This document shows, piece by piece, positions 43,846-56,095 of a stretch of DNA of 64,000 nt. How positions within the stretch are numbered: the first letter of the stretch is position 1; each line of letters opens with the position of its first letter. The notes beneath the pieces were generated by a model that was not told where the DNA came from, did not search any database, and saw nothing but the letters and a program-made list of their open reading frames with translations. The position numbers and the translations under genes are program-made. The stretch comes from Isoetes taiwanensis (Eukaryota > Streptophyta > Lycopodiopsida > Isoetales > Isoetaceae), in NCBI GenBank assembly GCA_021234155.1, contig JAJEKV010000085.1, positions 436,001 to 500,000 on the forward strand. Reading direction: 5' to 3'.

Positions 43846-46790
43846 GTAAGAATATATAAGACATGTAAAACATGTAGTGTAACATAATATAACTATAATA
43901 TTATAGCATAATAATGAAATATAATAATATATGCTATAGAAACATTTTATTTAGAAATTTATTGAGTTATTGAAAATAGCAAAGGTATTGGAGCAGTTTT
44001 GGAACATTAAAAGAACAACACAAGGTTAGAAGAATAATAAGAGTAACATAAGCTTATAATTCTAATTGCATATTAACTTAAGCAATGGTCAGCTTAAAGC
44101 ATAATGGTGGAAGGGCATAATGGTAGTTATAATGCTACATATTGAGAGGAAGGATTAGATTCTTATTTTGCAGGAATAAAGAAGCATTATTAGACTTCAC
44201 ATTTGTGAAGATTGCGCCAAATTTCAACCTAATAATAGAAACCAAACAGCTCAAAATAATTTTGGATAAACCAAATGCCCAATCATTGAAGGCACACAAG
44301 ATGGTGCCCAGTCCTCCTAAATTAGAATGATGCTTCTAAAATAGTACAATTCATAATTCAGTGGCTATAACATTGCCATATTGTTGTTCCACCGACAAAA
44401 AACAAGTGGAAATATAATTGTAAAACATGTTGAAGCTTGAACTGCATCTATGCAAAGCTTACTTCTTCTATTTATACATTTTCAAAGCATTCCATGGAGT
44501 GGGAGGAGCCATTAGCAAGAGGATATCTACAGTCTCTTTGAGGGCAATGAGTTGCGAGGATTGATCCCTCTACTAAAATAGTTTAATTTCTTTAGGTCCT
44601 TAGTCATATGGACGAATATGCTGGTCAAGTAAGCGTGAATATATATTTTCAACAGCCAATACAAATATATTGCACTTATATGTGATCTTTCTTCCATTGG
44701 CTTTCTGTCATCCAATGAAACATAATGCAATGGTGGACTTATTACAAACTTAGTTAATCTCAGCATTGCATCTTCGACCATCCGATTTAATTCTTCCTTG
44801 GCATCTTACTTTTATTACATGGCCTTACATGGTTCAATTATTGTAATAGCTTGGTCTTCTGGAGGCACCTCATATTCTTGTACAACATAGGCGGCATCAT
44901 CAAAGAGTATAACGTGTTGGTGATGTACCAAGCCTAACTCTACACAGTTGGTGAGCCCCTTGTTGTCTACGATAGGTTGCATATCCTTCCCCAATATTAA
45001 TGTTGTTGTCCCCCAGTCCATTTTAAAATTGTTTGATGGTTTTCTCATAACTGACATGCATCAGCCAAATTCTAGTATGCAATGTTAACTACACAATGGA
45101 GTGCTATTCCTTCGTATTAAAGTACAAACCATGGTTCTACTCCAACAAAACTATGTTCCTTATGAGAGCTTTGCAATTTGCCCTTTTTATGATGCTTCTG
45201 TAAACATGCATTATAACAATGTCATCTTGTTTAGATAGCCAATCGACATGCGTAGATTGAGATAGATTGGCGTTTAGTATTTGAGCTGCACTTGCGACAT
45301 TGTCTCCATCTTTTATAATTTATCCCATCTGCTCAGTCTTTGATGCTACCATGCAATCCAAAGCCTAAGGCAGTCAAGACTAACTTTTCCAAGCCAACCA
45401 ATTTATAACATTTTGAAAAGCTACTCATCATAGCTCATAATATATCAAACATTCAAATATGAAGACCATATATTAGGGGCATTATGTTGCATGTTGGATG
45501 CAAGGCAATATTGTTCACTTGGTTGTTAGATGTAAGATAGTATTGTTTCACTATGGTACTTTTTATAGGCAATATGACTTTTTAATAGGGAGGTCATTTA
45601 GCGTATCATAATTAAAGATGGGCGTTGACCTTGGTGCCCATTCAAGGGAAAAAAACATTTTTAAACAAAATAGAACAAGATAAAAATAACTACACTCATA
45701 AATCACCTCAATCTCATCAAAAGAACGTAATTAGAACAAGCATAAAATTAGATACACACTACAATAAAAAGATAACAAACCCTCACATCCTCACAATTAC
45801 ATCACACTCATCATCAAGCCTCTTCATTCACATTCTTCCAACATCCACACTCAAATGGCATCATTACAGACCAACTCGAAGATAACATTGCACCCAACTC
45901 CGGTTGCCAACACACAAGAAACAACGTACTCACCACTATGGAGAACCTTGTCAAACAAGCCAAACAATGAGATACACGCCCTAGTGCTTTGTACTTATGG
46001 AAATATCTTTTCGGGATCTGAAGCAAAAAATTTGTAGCTCTTTTACGACATTATAGATGAAGAAGGAATCACCGCAATTCACGGTCCAAGCGGTTCAAGA
46101 CCAAACCGCAGCGCTACCGTTACCAATCTTTGGCGGGGAGCATGGGTCTCAATCACCAAGTAAAGTACACTTCAAAAATTAAAACATTTGAGAAAATGAA
46201 TAATGTTGCTAATTCAGATTAACAATGTTCCCATCTGCGGTTACGATCTGAATCGAAATCAAAAAACGATTATGGTGACCACAAGTTTACAATAAAGATT
46301 GGAGCCGGGACACACATCACCCAAGTGCAACCTACTTCAATAATCATAAACCTCGGGCCGAGAAAAGGCATGTCTATCTGGCCGAAAAGCATGCCACCGC
46401 TCCTACAAGCCATGCAAGCATACTTTCATTTGTCATCATGGAGCACAAGATCTTGCGGAAAGGCGTGCGCTACAAATGGCCGCGGCAACCAAAAAGAGGA
46501 CATGGCAAACTTGACGTTCTCGGAAAGAACAAGAACCAATACATGATGAGTTGCAAAGCAGATTCTTCAAAGGTAACAAAATCTATTTCTTATTTTGTCA
46601 TTGCCAACAATACAAACTAATCTAGATTTCATAGGGGACAAGCCAGTAGTTTTGTTCAAAAGCATTTGCAGGTCACGCATTGAGGCATTTGGCAGTCTCT
46701 CCACATCAAATGCAACACTAGCATTCTTCGCAGAAGAAGACCCGAAGAAGGGATCATGTCGTTGGATTTGAAATTCTGAAGGCGGCAACT
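43846..46790. other. Unassigned AT-rich sequence
   Basis: No gene is recognised. Minus-strand frames at 44527-44781 and 44815-45057 and plus frames at 45625-46620 lack known domains. A plus stretch at 45855-46140 reads fairly smoothly ('NEIHALVLCTYGNIFSGSEA', then 'FYDIIDEEGITAIHGPSGS') and could be an exon, but I cannot name it. Confidence 0.35.
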
Positions 46791-46794
46791 TCGA

Positions 46795-46918
46795 GGGTGC
46801 CCATCTCATGTTAGGAAATGCAAGAATTGGGATGAGGGGAGGTGTTGAGAGGCGGCAGAACCTGGGGTGTCCATCTCATGTTAGGAAATACAAGAATTGG
46901 GATGAGGGGAGGAGACAC
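46795..46918. repeat. Tandem duplication, period 70 bp
   Basis: 'ccatctcatgttaggaaa' followed by 'aagaattgggatgaggggag' occurs at 46801 and 46871. Confidence 0.85.
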
Positions 46919-47715
46919 GACATAGAGAAAATATCATTACTATATTATTCATTTTTAATGTCCTCTGCACCTTCTTTCTTATTGGCTACAGCTTCATCAT
47001 ATTGCTCCTACCAATTTAGATGAATTCGTTTAAAAATTGCTAAAACAGGTCATTAGTGCTTATTTCTCGTGCTGAGCACATGAATGCATGTTGTTGCAAC
47101 TTTATTGCTTCCTCTAGAGTATCTAAGGTCTGGTTGAGTAGCTTCTCGGGCATTTTGCTTCTCCTTGTGTCCCGCAAACATATTGTTCCACCCCGGTTAT
47201 TATTTATCATATTACGATATAATTGACCTCTTTTCGATCCACACGGAGAATTCAATAAATTAGCTGGAGACCTCAATAATTTCTTTTTTCCTCATGGAAA
47301 ATTATGGCATTTTTTTTTTCCGTGTAATGTCGTCCTTGGGTCCAAGAATATTGTATTAGTTGTATGCTATATATTGCAGAATGGATGGTCTTTACCGGAT
47401 GGGAATATTGATGCTTGCGGTATTTGTGATGGAACAAACAAGTAAGGAAACGACCTTGTGGATTCAAAGTTATTTCCTTTGCACAATATTATCTGAACAT
47501 AATTTGCGTGCCATAGATAAGGGAAAAGGAGTAATATTTGTTCTCTAGTAAGAAAATTATCGTCGTTGTCCAATAATACTTGCATAATAAAATATATATT
47601 TAATGAGGTTATGTGTATGACATATGGCCTGCAGATCAAAGGCAAAATTGAAGCACAAACTAACAATTTCGATAGCATACGATACGTTTGTACACATTGC
47701 ACCTGTTGAAACGTT
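46919..47715. other. Unassigned sequence
   Basis: AT-rich; open frames on both strands overlap and none has a recognised domain. Confidence 0.4.
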
Positions 47716-47991
47716 ATGAAGAAGAACACTGCGCCGCGATGTGAAACTCAAAATCAAAACCGATTACCAACACTTGGCTGGTTCCATCTACAACGATACA
47801 GCAAAGCATACAAAGCACTCTTCCTAAATGAACTCCTTGACAAAGCATATGGAATGGACGATGGAGAATTGTATAATGAAATGATGGCGTGCGCCACTAA
47901 AAATTCCGTGAACGAGTATCTCAACAAAATCCAACAGGGGATATTCAAAATCAATTGTGCAAACGTAATCATCGAAAGTAAAAACAACTAG
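47716..47991 (+). CDS. Unrecognised 91-codon open frame
   Basis: The product has a natural-looking amphipathic middle, 'YKALFLNELLDKAYGMDDGE' followed by 'LYNEMMACATKNSVNEYLNK', predicted helical. It ends with a normal stop before AT-rich sequence. It could be the last exon of a gene starting near 45855, but no splice chain is evident. No family recognised. Confidence 0.25.
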   Translation: MKKNTAPRCETQNQNRLPTLGWFHLQRYSKAYKALFLNELLDKAYGMDDGELYNEMMACATKNSVNEYLNKIQQGIFKINCANVIIESKNN

Positions 47992-48399
47992 ACAATCAAC
48001 ACTGCGTCTATGAGCTTTATGCGCTTTTAATAATTGTAGAAATCTTTGCTTTTAAAGCAAAACTAGACACTTTTATATAAATGATTTACTTTTACGTGAT
48101 TTTAAAAATTCAAATCCCATATGTTACTCATATTATTCAACACTAAGTCGAACCCTACACCTCAAAGGACTTAACCATTCAACACAAATACATGCTAATA
48201 AATAATGTTCAAAATCTACATCTAAACATCAAAAAAAAAGTTACGCATCACCCTACACCTGATCGAATAGAAAAACAACATCTTAAATTGATATTGGCCA
48301 CTTACCTCTTTGCCTTGCAAAACAAAGACATATGCAACGAAAATGATTCATCCATGTTCCTATACTACTTTCAAAATAATTAAATAATTTAAATAATAG

Positions 48400-48540
48400 A
48401 TAGATAGATAGTATTTTAACGTCACACTACTAGGCAGCATCCAACTGGACATGTGACAACACTACATTGCTCAAACTCAAGACCTATAGTTGCTAGACCT
48501 AGTGTATTACCACTAGAATAAACGACCAGACGCATGAAGA
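48400..48540 (-). repeat. tRNA-like (possible SINE) sequence beside a (GATA)n tract
   Basis: The minus strand has 'ttctagtggtaatacactag' (A-box-like) and 'ggtcttgagtttgagc' (B-box-like) 25-30 bases apart, at about 48530-48465. A short TAGA/GATA microsatellite (48397-48411) sits at the plus-left side. Degenerate; not a tRNA gene. Confidence 0.4.
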
Positions 48541-48597
48541 TACATTTATAAAGCTTTATTCATAATAGCATTTTGGGGGCAATCCACAGTGCTTTGC

Positions 48598-48655
48598 ACC
48601 TTGTTCTTTCTTTCTTCTTTCTTCTTTCTTCTTTCTTCTTTCTTTCTTTTTTCTT
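48598..48655. repeat. (CTTTCTT)n pyrimidine microsatellite
   Basis: An almost pure run of ctt/cttt units. The Lys/Arg-rich frame on the opposite strand is an artefact of it. Confidence 0.9.
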
Positions 48656-48949
48656 ACATGAGACACTGCGTTTTTCGCGCCGCGAATTTTTTTCGCGATA
48701 TGTGAAAGTGTAAAACGCGACGCCCTTTTTTTTTTTCGCGTTACCGCGAAATAAATTGTTTTGCGTACATAAAGACTTCGGGTACACAAATCAATGTATT
48801 TCATATGCGCAACCCCCCTTTTTTTGGCATACTTACCTTCAGATTTGGCATACTTACCTATAAATTCATTCTTATGCATAGACATGTGGCTGTGCTCAGT
48901 TGGATCAGTTTGTCCACTGAGGTTATAATCCTGTCTTTGCATTTTATGT

Positions 48950-49890
48950 TGATTGATAAATAAAGCTTGTGGATTGTGGGACTGGACTATGCGCCACCAT
49001 TTGTACAAAGTACTCGTGCAACCAGCAGTTCTGTATGGTTGTCAAGTATGGGAACCAGGGCTATCACGCAAGAAATGGAAAAGCATTGAATCAGTACAGA
49101 AACGCTTTCTAATGGATGAGCTTGGAGTTAAACTCCAAACATCATACCCAATGCTGCTAGCAAAAGCGGGAATGTTGCCTTTTATAGGCGAAGGTTCTTT
49201 GCGAATTTATTAGATATATGCTTAGAGTTCAATCCCTAACGCCAGACAGATTGCCATATAAGGTATTAAACGCAAGCCGTGAGCATGGTTGGTATCATAA
49301 GGGAGTTGCATCGTTAAACCGCTAGGGGCATCTCAATGGTAGATATGCCTACAAAGCCGAGGAAGGGATGGGGAATGGGTAGGTGATGAGAGTTACCGAT
49401 AAAATATGGGCAAATGCGCCAGGAAAAATGGAATTTTATAAAAGAGTGATTAATCCTATGGTCACCTACTATAGCAAAACGATCATTTACCTAGGGCACA
49501 CCAACACTTGATTTGTCGGATGAGGGTTCCCTCCCATCGGATGGCGTCCATTCCTAGGGATCGAGAGAACATGTGAAGTTTGGGCTCCAAGAAGTTGAAG
49601 ATGAACACCATTTTCTTATCGCCTGTCCAGTATGTAGCCATAAGAGATCGTCATGGATTGAAATAGTCGGATCTTCAAAATGTATATACAATTTTTCAGT
49701 TACACTCATTGTCACTTGCATCTCTCCTTGAGGAGATATGGCAAGTTCATGAGGCTTCTTTGCAGCGATGGACTGACTTGTCACTCATTTTGTAGCACCT
49801 TTATGTTTCTGTCTCCTAGAACGTAGGGTCTCTATGAGATAGTGAATAAATTTACATTTACATTACAATTTACATTCAAAAAAAAAAAAA
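48950..49890 (+). mobile_element. 5'-truncated LINE with poly(A) tail
   Basis: It starts in the C-terminal region of a LINE ORF2: 'HLYKVLVQPAVLYGCQVWEP' followed by 'KSIESVQKRFLMDELGVKLQ' and 'YPMLLAKAGMLP', a block typical of the plant LINE C-terminus. After frameshifts it continues through 'SLLEEIWQVHEASLQRWTDL' to a stop. The 3' untranslated part ends 'acatttacattacaatttac' and a run of about 15 A (49879-49892). Structure fits target-primed insertion with 5' truncation. The 3' end differs from the TTCTATTCTAT tail at 40460, so this is a different LINE family. Confidence 0.8.
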
Positions 49891-49892
49891 AG

Positions 49893-50349
49893 TTACATGC
49901 ATGTGCCTATGGCTTCACATACAATTTTATGAAATAAAGGATCCAAGTTGTATAGGTTGAAGCCCTAATGTGATGAGTAAGTGCACTTCTTATTTTGTCA
50001 AACATTAGATGATATGATGGACTACGATATTCCAGTTGGAGGTACGGATGTTAAGTGCTAAAAAAAATTGAGGACATCTTTCGCATTTTCACATGAATCT
50101 ATTTTGATATCATTGCATTCCATGAAGTTATGTCTTGTTTAAATATCCTGTTAAATACATAATGCGCATCCTCAAACCTTGCATATCTACAGTAGTACAT
50201 GCACATGTTGAGAAGCGTGTTTGTAATAAGACTGCATGATACAAGTTTTGCATTGACAACATGATCATGTATATGCTTACCATGTGCTATACCTCCCGAA
50301 AAGTAACAGCTAGAATTTATATCTAAAAGTGGTAATGCTTTCCAGCATA
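49893..50349. other. Unassigned sequence
   Basis: AT-rich, no gene or repeat recognised before the tandem duplication. Confidence 0.5.
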
Positions 50350-50577
50350 ATTAAAAAAATAAAAAATAAAAAATAAAAAAATTAAGGTTCATATGGATCA
50401 ATCTTATATCAAACTGGCATATAGTCTCACACCCCTACTTATGCAGGGTAACTCTTGGCACATGTTTACGAGTCATATTTTACACCTGTACTTTACAAGA
50501 CAATGGTGATACTAATAGACATACTATGAATTAAATAAGGTTAGAATAATAATATAACTTGTTTCAATGTTTTTAAA

Positions 50578-50778
50578 GTGGAACATCCTCGGAAAGATTG
50601 TTTATTAGGCGATTATGATAGTTTTAGTCACATAAAGCGAAGAAATAATGGCTCTCATTGTTATAAAAAAAATATATGCTATGATCCAAGCTATGAGAAC
50701 ATAAATTGTGTGGATATACAAGTATTATATGCCCTTATTAGTATTCAAGATGAATTGGGTATGCACTTTGTTCCCTAG
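50578..50778 (+). CDS. Unrecognised 66-codon frame, duplicated exactly
   Basis: The same predicted peptide occurs at 53289-53489. It has His, Cys and Tyr scattered ('NNGSHCYKKNICYDPSYENI') but no known motif. Conservation here only reflects the recent duplication. It could be an exon, since it is preceded by a T-rich stretch, but there is no independent support. Confidence 0.2.
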   Translation: MEHPRKDCLLGDYDSFSHIKRRNNGSHCYKKNICYDPSYENINCVDIQVLYALISIQDELGMHFVP

Positions 50779-51299
50779 TTTTTTCCTGACTTTTTTGTGT
50801 GTTGCGACTCATTTATTGATGTTATAGATAAAAACCTATAGCTTAAGATATTGTGAGTGAGTACTAGGAAGTGGTGACATTGTGTCTAGAAGACATAAAA
50901 CATGTTCAGATATTTTTTAGAATAGTCAACTACTTAGTTACATACACAATTTGATCGAGGGGCACTTGTGGATGGGCTTGTAGATGAATGTAGGGGGTCT
51001 AGAAGCTGATTGTAAGTGTCATATTTAAGGGTCTGAAGGGGACTTGTTAGACCCTTAAATGTGACAGTAAGAATATGATAGGGGTCTAGTTTAATTTAAA
51101 TATTGATTTTGCAGATATAGTGGGGGGTTTGAAGTAGAAATTTTGATTGTGAAAATATGACTTTATGGTTTGAATATGTAGCATAATAACAGGGGGTTTT
51201 CTTTGTGTTTTTGTACGCTTTTCACTAAGGTTTTCCTATGATTTCGTGATGTATTCAAATGGATGTACTAATGCGTACATCTAGAGTGCACCATTTCTG

Positions 51300-51510
51300 A
51301 GCCATTGATTTTAGCCTTTTTTTTTCAATGGTCAACAACCAATGGCTCACAACAAAAGCCCTTTTTTTGTGCGTGTGGTGCATAATGGGCACATGAAGGG
51401 CCATTGATTTTAGCCTTTTTTTCCAATGGTCAACAACCAATGGCTCACAACAAAAGCCCTCTTTTTGTGTGTGTGGTGCATAATGGGCACATGAAGGGCT
51501 TGATGGGCGC
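51300..51510. repeat. Minisatellite unit of about 99 bp, two copies (copy A)
   Basis: Each unit: 'ccattgattttagccttttt', 'caatggtcaacaaccaatgg', 'ctcacaacaaaagccc', 'tgtgtggtgcataatgggca'. It recurs with two units at 54010-54225 and in a shortened-unit, four-copy form at 57440-57720. 'caatggtcaacaaccaatgg' contains an inverted core (ccaatgg). Confidence 0.8.
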
Positions 51511-52109
51511 ATGTAGTGCAGTTTCCCCGCCGGCATTTCTTATCATAACTTTTGATCCAGAGCTCTGTTTGAGATGATTGTTATTGCGTTGGAAAGCTCT
51601 CTCCGAGATCTTTTTGATAGTATATGATATGGATATGTTTGGTTAAGTTATCTATGCTAAAACAACAATTTTTCGGCCGGGTTTGGTAGGCTTTCACATC
51701 CTACCAGCTGATTAATACAGGATTGCGCTATTGGATATTGTTTTATGGCTCATTCCGAATGAAGCTTGCAAAAAATTACCATGCATTTTTAGATTTTGAG
51801 ACAGTTATTAAGCAAATTCCAAGGCTTCTAGATCCTTGTGCTAACAAGCAGAAAAGTTTCCCACTTTGGTTTCTCACCACAAGAATCCATGGAGGCCAAA
51901 GGCTGCTGTTAAATTCCAGTTGAAAAATGTTTGTGTATGGGTGTTGGAAACTTTATGACTTTTCGAATAATGGGATCAATCATGCTCTATCTTTATGGTA
52001 ACTTTTACTTATGTTCTATTTGTTTTATTGTGATCAAATTCAAAAGCTACAGTGATGAAAGCCTCAAATGAATTTTAGTTTTTTTTTGGTTTGAATTCTA
52101 AAATTTTTG

Positions 52110-52590
52110 TCACACCTGGGGAGGGGGTGCGTCCCTAAGGCCCCTAGAAGGGGACAAAAAACAAAACCATTAACATCCAACATATAAAAATTAAATCCCT
52201 CAACACATAACAACCAACACATAACAACCATTGACATTAACAACTAACACATAACTACCATTGACATTAATTAACACAACCATTGGGTCCAACACATTTA
52301 AATTAAAATCCCCCTAAAACCCCTTTGGTTTGGGTGCATATTCACTCGGGGGTGACCTAGAGGCGTGAGAGAGCCCTCATAATTGTATTTTTTTACGCGT
52401 CTGAAATCAACACCATATAGTATTCCGCTTGAAATCTTATAGTATTTTTCTTGAATCTTGTTATCTGATATAGCAAATTTTGTACTTGCATACCCCACAA
52501 ATGAGGAACTTTCGTCTGGGTATAGATTAAGGAATAAGGGGTGAATATGCCTATCCAACAACTCTCGTTGCGAGTCACCCCCTGTGAATA
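52110..52590 (-). mobile_element. Dispersed inverted-repeat element, copy 2 (in duplicate A)
   Basis: It runs from 'ggggacaaaaaacaaaacca' through repeated 'aaccattgacattaacaac' phrases, 'gggtccaacacatttaaatt', 'cccctttggtttgggtgcat', 'tagtattccgcttgaaatct' and 'ataccccacaaatgaggaac' to 'caccccctgtgaatatg'. The left arm is complete; the right arm is cut short after 'gtgaatatg'. Confidence 0.8.
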
Positions 52591-54009
52591 TGTAGCATGG
52601 TTTTATCGTTTTTGGCATGGTTTTCCTATGATTTTGATGTTGTATTCATTGGGCCATACTAAATAGTATTTCTAGAGTCGCGGCTTTTTGGGCGTCGATC
52701 TTTTTTTAGCTTCAACAATCTAATGGTTCTTATTTTGTCCTCCTTATTCATATGCATGAAACCACAGAAGTTCTCTTCTCTCAAAAGTTCTTCTGCTGGT
52801 TTCTCGAAAGTTCTTATGTTGGTTTCTCGATCCGTCCTGTTTAACAATTCATTCAACAGTTGTGGTATGCAAGATTTTTGTTTCTTGTTTGCTAACAATA
52901 TTTTTTTGTTGTAATCTTATTTGATCTTAATGCTACATTAATATTAGCATGGGCATGAGCTACAAATTCATAAGGAGATCCGTTCTTCATTGTGTTCCAC
53001 AGCTATTCAAGAAAATCCGTCCTTCATTCTGTTTCACAAATATCTCATGCCAGATATTAAAACAGATATTCAAAAAATAAAAAATAAAAAAATTAAGGTT
53101 CATATGGATCAATCTTATATCAAACTGGCATATAGTCTCACACCCCTACTTATGCAGGGTAACTCTTGGCACATGTTTACGAGTCATATTTTACACCTGT
53201 ACTTTACAAGACAATGGTGATACTAATAGACATACTATGAATTAAATAAGGTTAGAATAATAATATAACTTGTTTCAATGTTTTTAAAGTGGAACATCCT
53301 CGGAAAGATTGTTTATTAGGCGATTATGATAGTTTTAGTCACATAAAGCGAAGAAATAATGGCTCTCATTGTTATAAAAAAAATATATGCTATGATCCAA
53401 GCTATGAGAACATAAATTGTGTGGATATACAAGTATTATATGCCCTTATTAGTATTCAAGATGAATTGGGTATGCACTTTGTTCCCTAGTTTTTTCCTGA
53501 CTTTTTTGTGTGTTGCGACTCATTTATTGATGTTATAGATAAAAACCTATAGCTTAAGATATTGTGAGTGAGTACTAGGAAGTGGTGACATTGTGTCTAG
53601 AAGACATAAAACATGTTCAGATATTTTTTAGAATAGTCAACTACTTAGTTACATACACAATTTGATCGAGGGGCACTTGTGGATGGGCTTGTAGATGAAT
53701 GTAGGGGGTCTAGAAGCTGATTGTAAGTGTCATATTTAAGGGTCTGAAGGGGACTTGTTAGACCCTTAAATGTGACAGTAAGAATATGATAGGGGTCTAG
53801 TTTAATTTAAATATTGATTTTGCAGATATAGTGGGGGGTTTGAAGTAGAAATTTTGATTGTGAAAATATGACTTTATGGTTTGAATATGTAGCATAATAA
53901 CAGGGGGTTTTCTTTGTGTTTTTGTACGCTTTTCACTAAGGTTTTCCTATGATTTCGTGATGTATTCAAATGGATGTACTAATCATTACATCTAGAGTGC
54001 ACCATTTAC

Positions 54010-54225
54010 GAGCCATTGATTTTAGCCTTTTTTTTTTTCAATGGTCAACAACCAATGGCTCACAACAAAAGCCCTTTTTTTTGTCGTGTGGTGCATAATG
54101 GGCACATGAAGGGCCATTGATTTTAGCCTTTTTTCCAATGGTCAACAACCAATGGCTCACAACAAAAGCCCTCTTTTGTGTGTGTGGTGCATAATGGGCA
54201 CATGAAGGGCTTGATGGGCATGTAG
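54010..54225. repeat. Minisatellite (copy B of 51300-51510)
   Basis: Two units as in copy A, with different homopolymer lengths and CG-adjacent changes. Confidence 0.8.
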
Positions 54226-54834
54226 TGCGCAGTTTCCCAGCCGGCATTTCTTATCATAACTTTTGATCCGAGCTCTGTTTGAGATGATTGTTATTATGTT
54301 GGAAAGCTCTCTCAGAGATCTTTTTGATAGTATATGATATGGATATGTTTGGTTAAGTTATCTATGCTAAAACAACAATTTTTTCGGCCGGGTTTGGTAG
54401 GCTTTCACATCCTACCGGTGATTAATCTGAGGATTGCGCTATTGGATATTGTTTTATGGCTCATTCAGAATGAAGCTTGCAAAAATTACCATGCATTTTT
54501 TTAGATTTTGAGACAGGTTATTAAGCAAATTCCAAGGCTTCTAGATCCTTGTGCTAACAAGCAAGAGAAAAAGTTTCCCACTTTGGTTTCTCACCACAAG
54601 AATCCATGGAGGCCAAAGGCTGCTGTTAAATTCCAGTTGAAAAATGTTTGTGTATGGGTGTTGGAAACTTTATGACTTTCAGAATAATGGGATCAATCTG
54701 CTCTATCTTTATGGTAACTTTTACTTATGTTCTATTTGTTTTATTGTGATCAAATTCAAAAGCTTCACGAGGGTGATGAAAGCCTCAAATGAATTTTAGT
54801 TTTTTTCGGTTTGAATTCTAAAATTTTTGTCACA

Positions 54835-55310
54835 CCAAGGGGGGGGGGTGGCGTCCTAAGGCCCCAGAAGGGACAAAAAAACACAAACCATTAACATCCA
54901 ACATATAAAAATTAAATCCCTCAACACATAACAACCAACACATAACAACCATTGACATTAACAACTAACACATAACTACCATTGACATTAATTAACACAA
55001 CCATTGGGTCCAACACATTTAAATTAAAATCCCCCTTAAACCCCCTTTGGTTTGGGTGCATATTCACTTTCGTGACCTACCTAGGGCGAGAGCCCTCATA
55101 ATTGTATTTTGCACGTCTGAAATCAACACCATATAGTATTCGCTTGAAATCTTATAGTATTTTGCGAATCTTGTTATCTGATATAGCAAATTTTGTACTT
55201 GCATACCCCACAAATGAGGAACTTTACGTACGGTATAGATTAAGGAATAAGGGGTGAATATGCCTATCCAACAGCTCTCGTTGCCCGGAGTCACCCCCCG
55301 TGTGAATATG
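54835..55310 (-). mobile_element. Dispersed inverted-repeat element, copy 3 (in duplicate B)
   Basis: Counterpart of 52110-52590 by duplication. Here the right end reads 'cagctctcgttgcccggagt' then 'caccccccgtgtgaatatg', closer to copy 6 than its tandem partner is. Confidence 0.8.
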
Positions 55311-55828
55311 TAGCATGGTTTTATACGTTTTTGGCATGGTTTTCCCTATGATTTCAGTGTTGTATTCATTGGGCCATACTAAATAGTATTTCTAGAGTGC
55401 GGCTTTTTTTGGGCGTCGATCTTTTTTTAGCTTCAACAATCTAATGGTTCTTATTTTGTCCTCCTTATTCATATGCATGAAACCACAGAAGTTCTCTTCT
55501 CTCAAAAGTTCTTCTGCTGGTTTCTCGAAAGTTCTTATGTTGGTTTCTCGATCCGTCCTGTTTAACAATTCATTCAACAGTTGTGGTATGCAAGATTTTT
55601 GTTTCTTGTTTGCTAACAATATTTTTTTGTTGTAATCTTATTTGATCTTAATGCTACATTAATATTAGCATGGGCATGAGCTACAAATTCATAAGGAGAT
55701 CCGTTCTTCATTGTGTTCCACAGCTATTCAAGAAAATCCGTCCTTCATTCTGTTTCACAAATATCTCATGCCAGATATTAAAACAGATATTCAACAAAAT
55801 CCGTCCTTCATTATGTTTCACAGATATT

Positions 55829-56095
55829 TCATGGCAGATATTTCATGATCCGTTGTTATATTACTTGGTCTTGCTTCTCGGAATCCAAAACCTGCAGGCA
55901 AATATCTAGCATGGTCAAGTCTGCGATGGAGAGCGGATCTTGAAGCTTTGTTTCCGCGAGATATTTCATGGCAGATATTTCATGATCTGTTGTTATATTA
56001 CTTGGTCTTGCTTCTCGAAATCCAAAACCTACAGGCAAATATCTAGCATGGTCAAGTGCAGATGGAGACAGATCTTGAAGCTTTCCTTTATTTTT
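55829..56095. repeat. Tandem duplication, period 137 bp
   Basis: 'catggcagatatttcatgat' followed by 'gttgttatattacttggtct' and 'aatctagcatggtcaag'-type sequence occurs at about 55831 and 55968. The second unit lost some CG-containing bases. Confidence 0.85.

Larger units (their letters stand above)
50350..53071. repeat. Tandem duplication, copy A (unit about 2.71 kb)
   Basis: The block 'ggttcatatggatcaatctt' lies at 50386 here and at 53097 in copy B, an offset of 2711. The first 900 bp of the two copies appear identical by eye. The unit holds a 66-codon open frame (50578-50778), a minisatellite, one inverted-repeat element (52110-52590) and a minus frame (52659-52898). The junction at about 53071 joins 'cagatattcaa' to 'aaaaataaaaa', an A-rich microhomology. 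Confidence 0.9.
53072..55795. repeat. Tandem duplication, copy B
   Basis: It repeats copy A in order and orientation. Later parts differ by small insertions and deletions that mostly fall at or beside CG. After about 55790 the sequence continues into 'caaaatccgtccttcattat', which copy A lacks, so this is the original right flank. Confidence 0.9.

Noticed and set aside
48556-49008. Lys/Arg-rich minus-strand protein
   Set aside because: Its C-terminus is the antisense of a CTTT microsatellite and its N-terminus overlaps the LINE on the other strand.
52659-52898. 79-codon minus frame repeated at 55392-55619 as a conserved gene
   Set aside because: The conservation reflects the recent tandem duplication only; no family match, and the C-terminus differs between copies.
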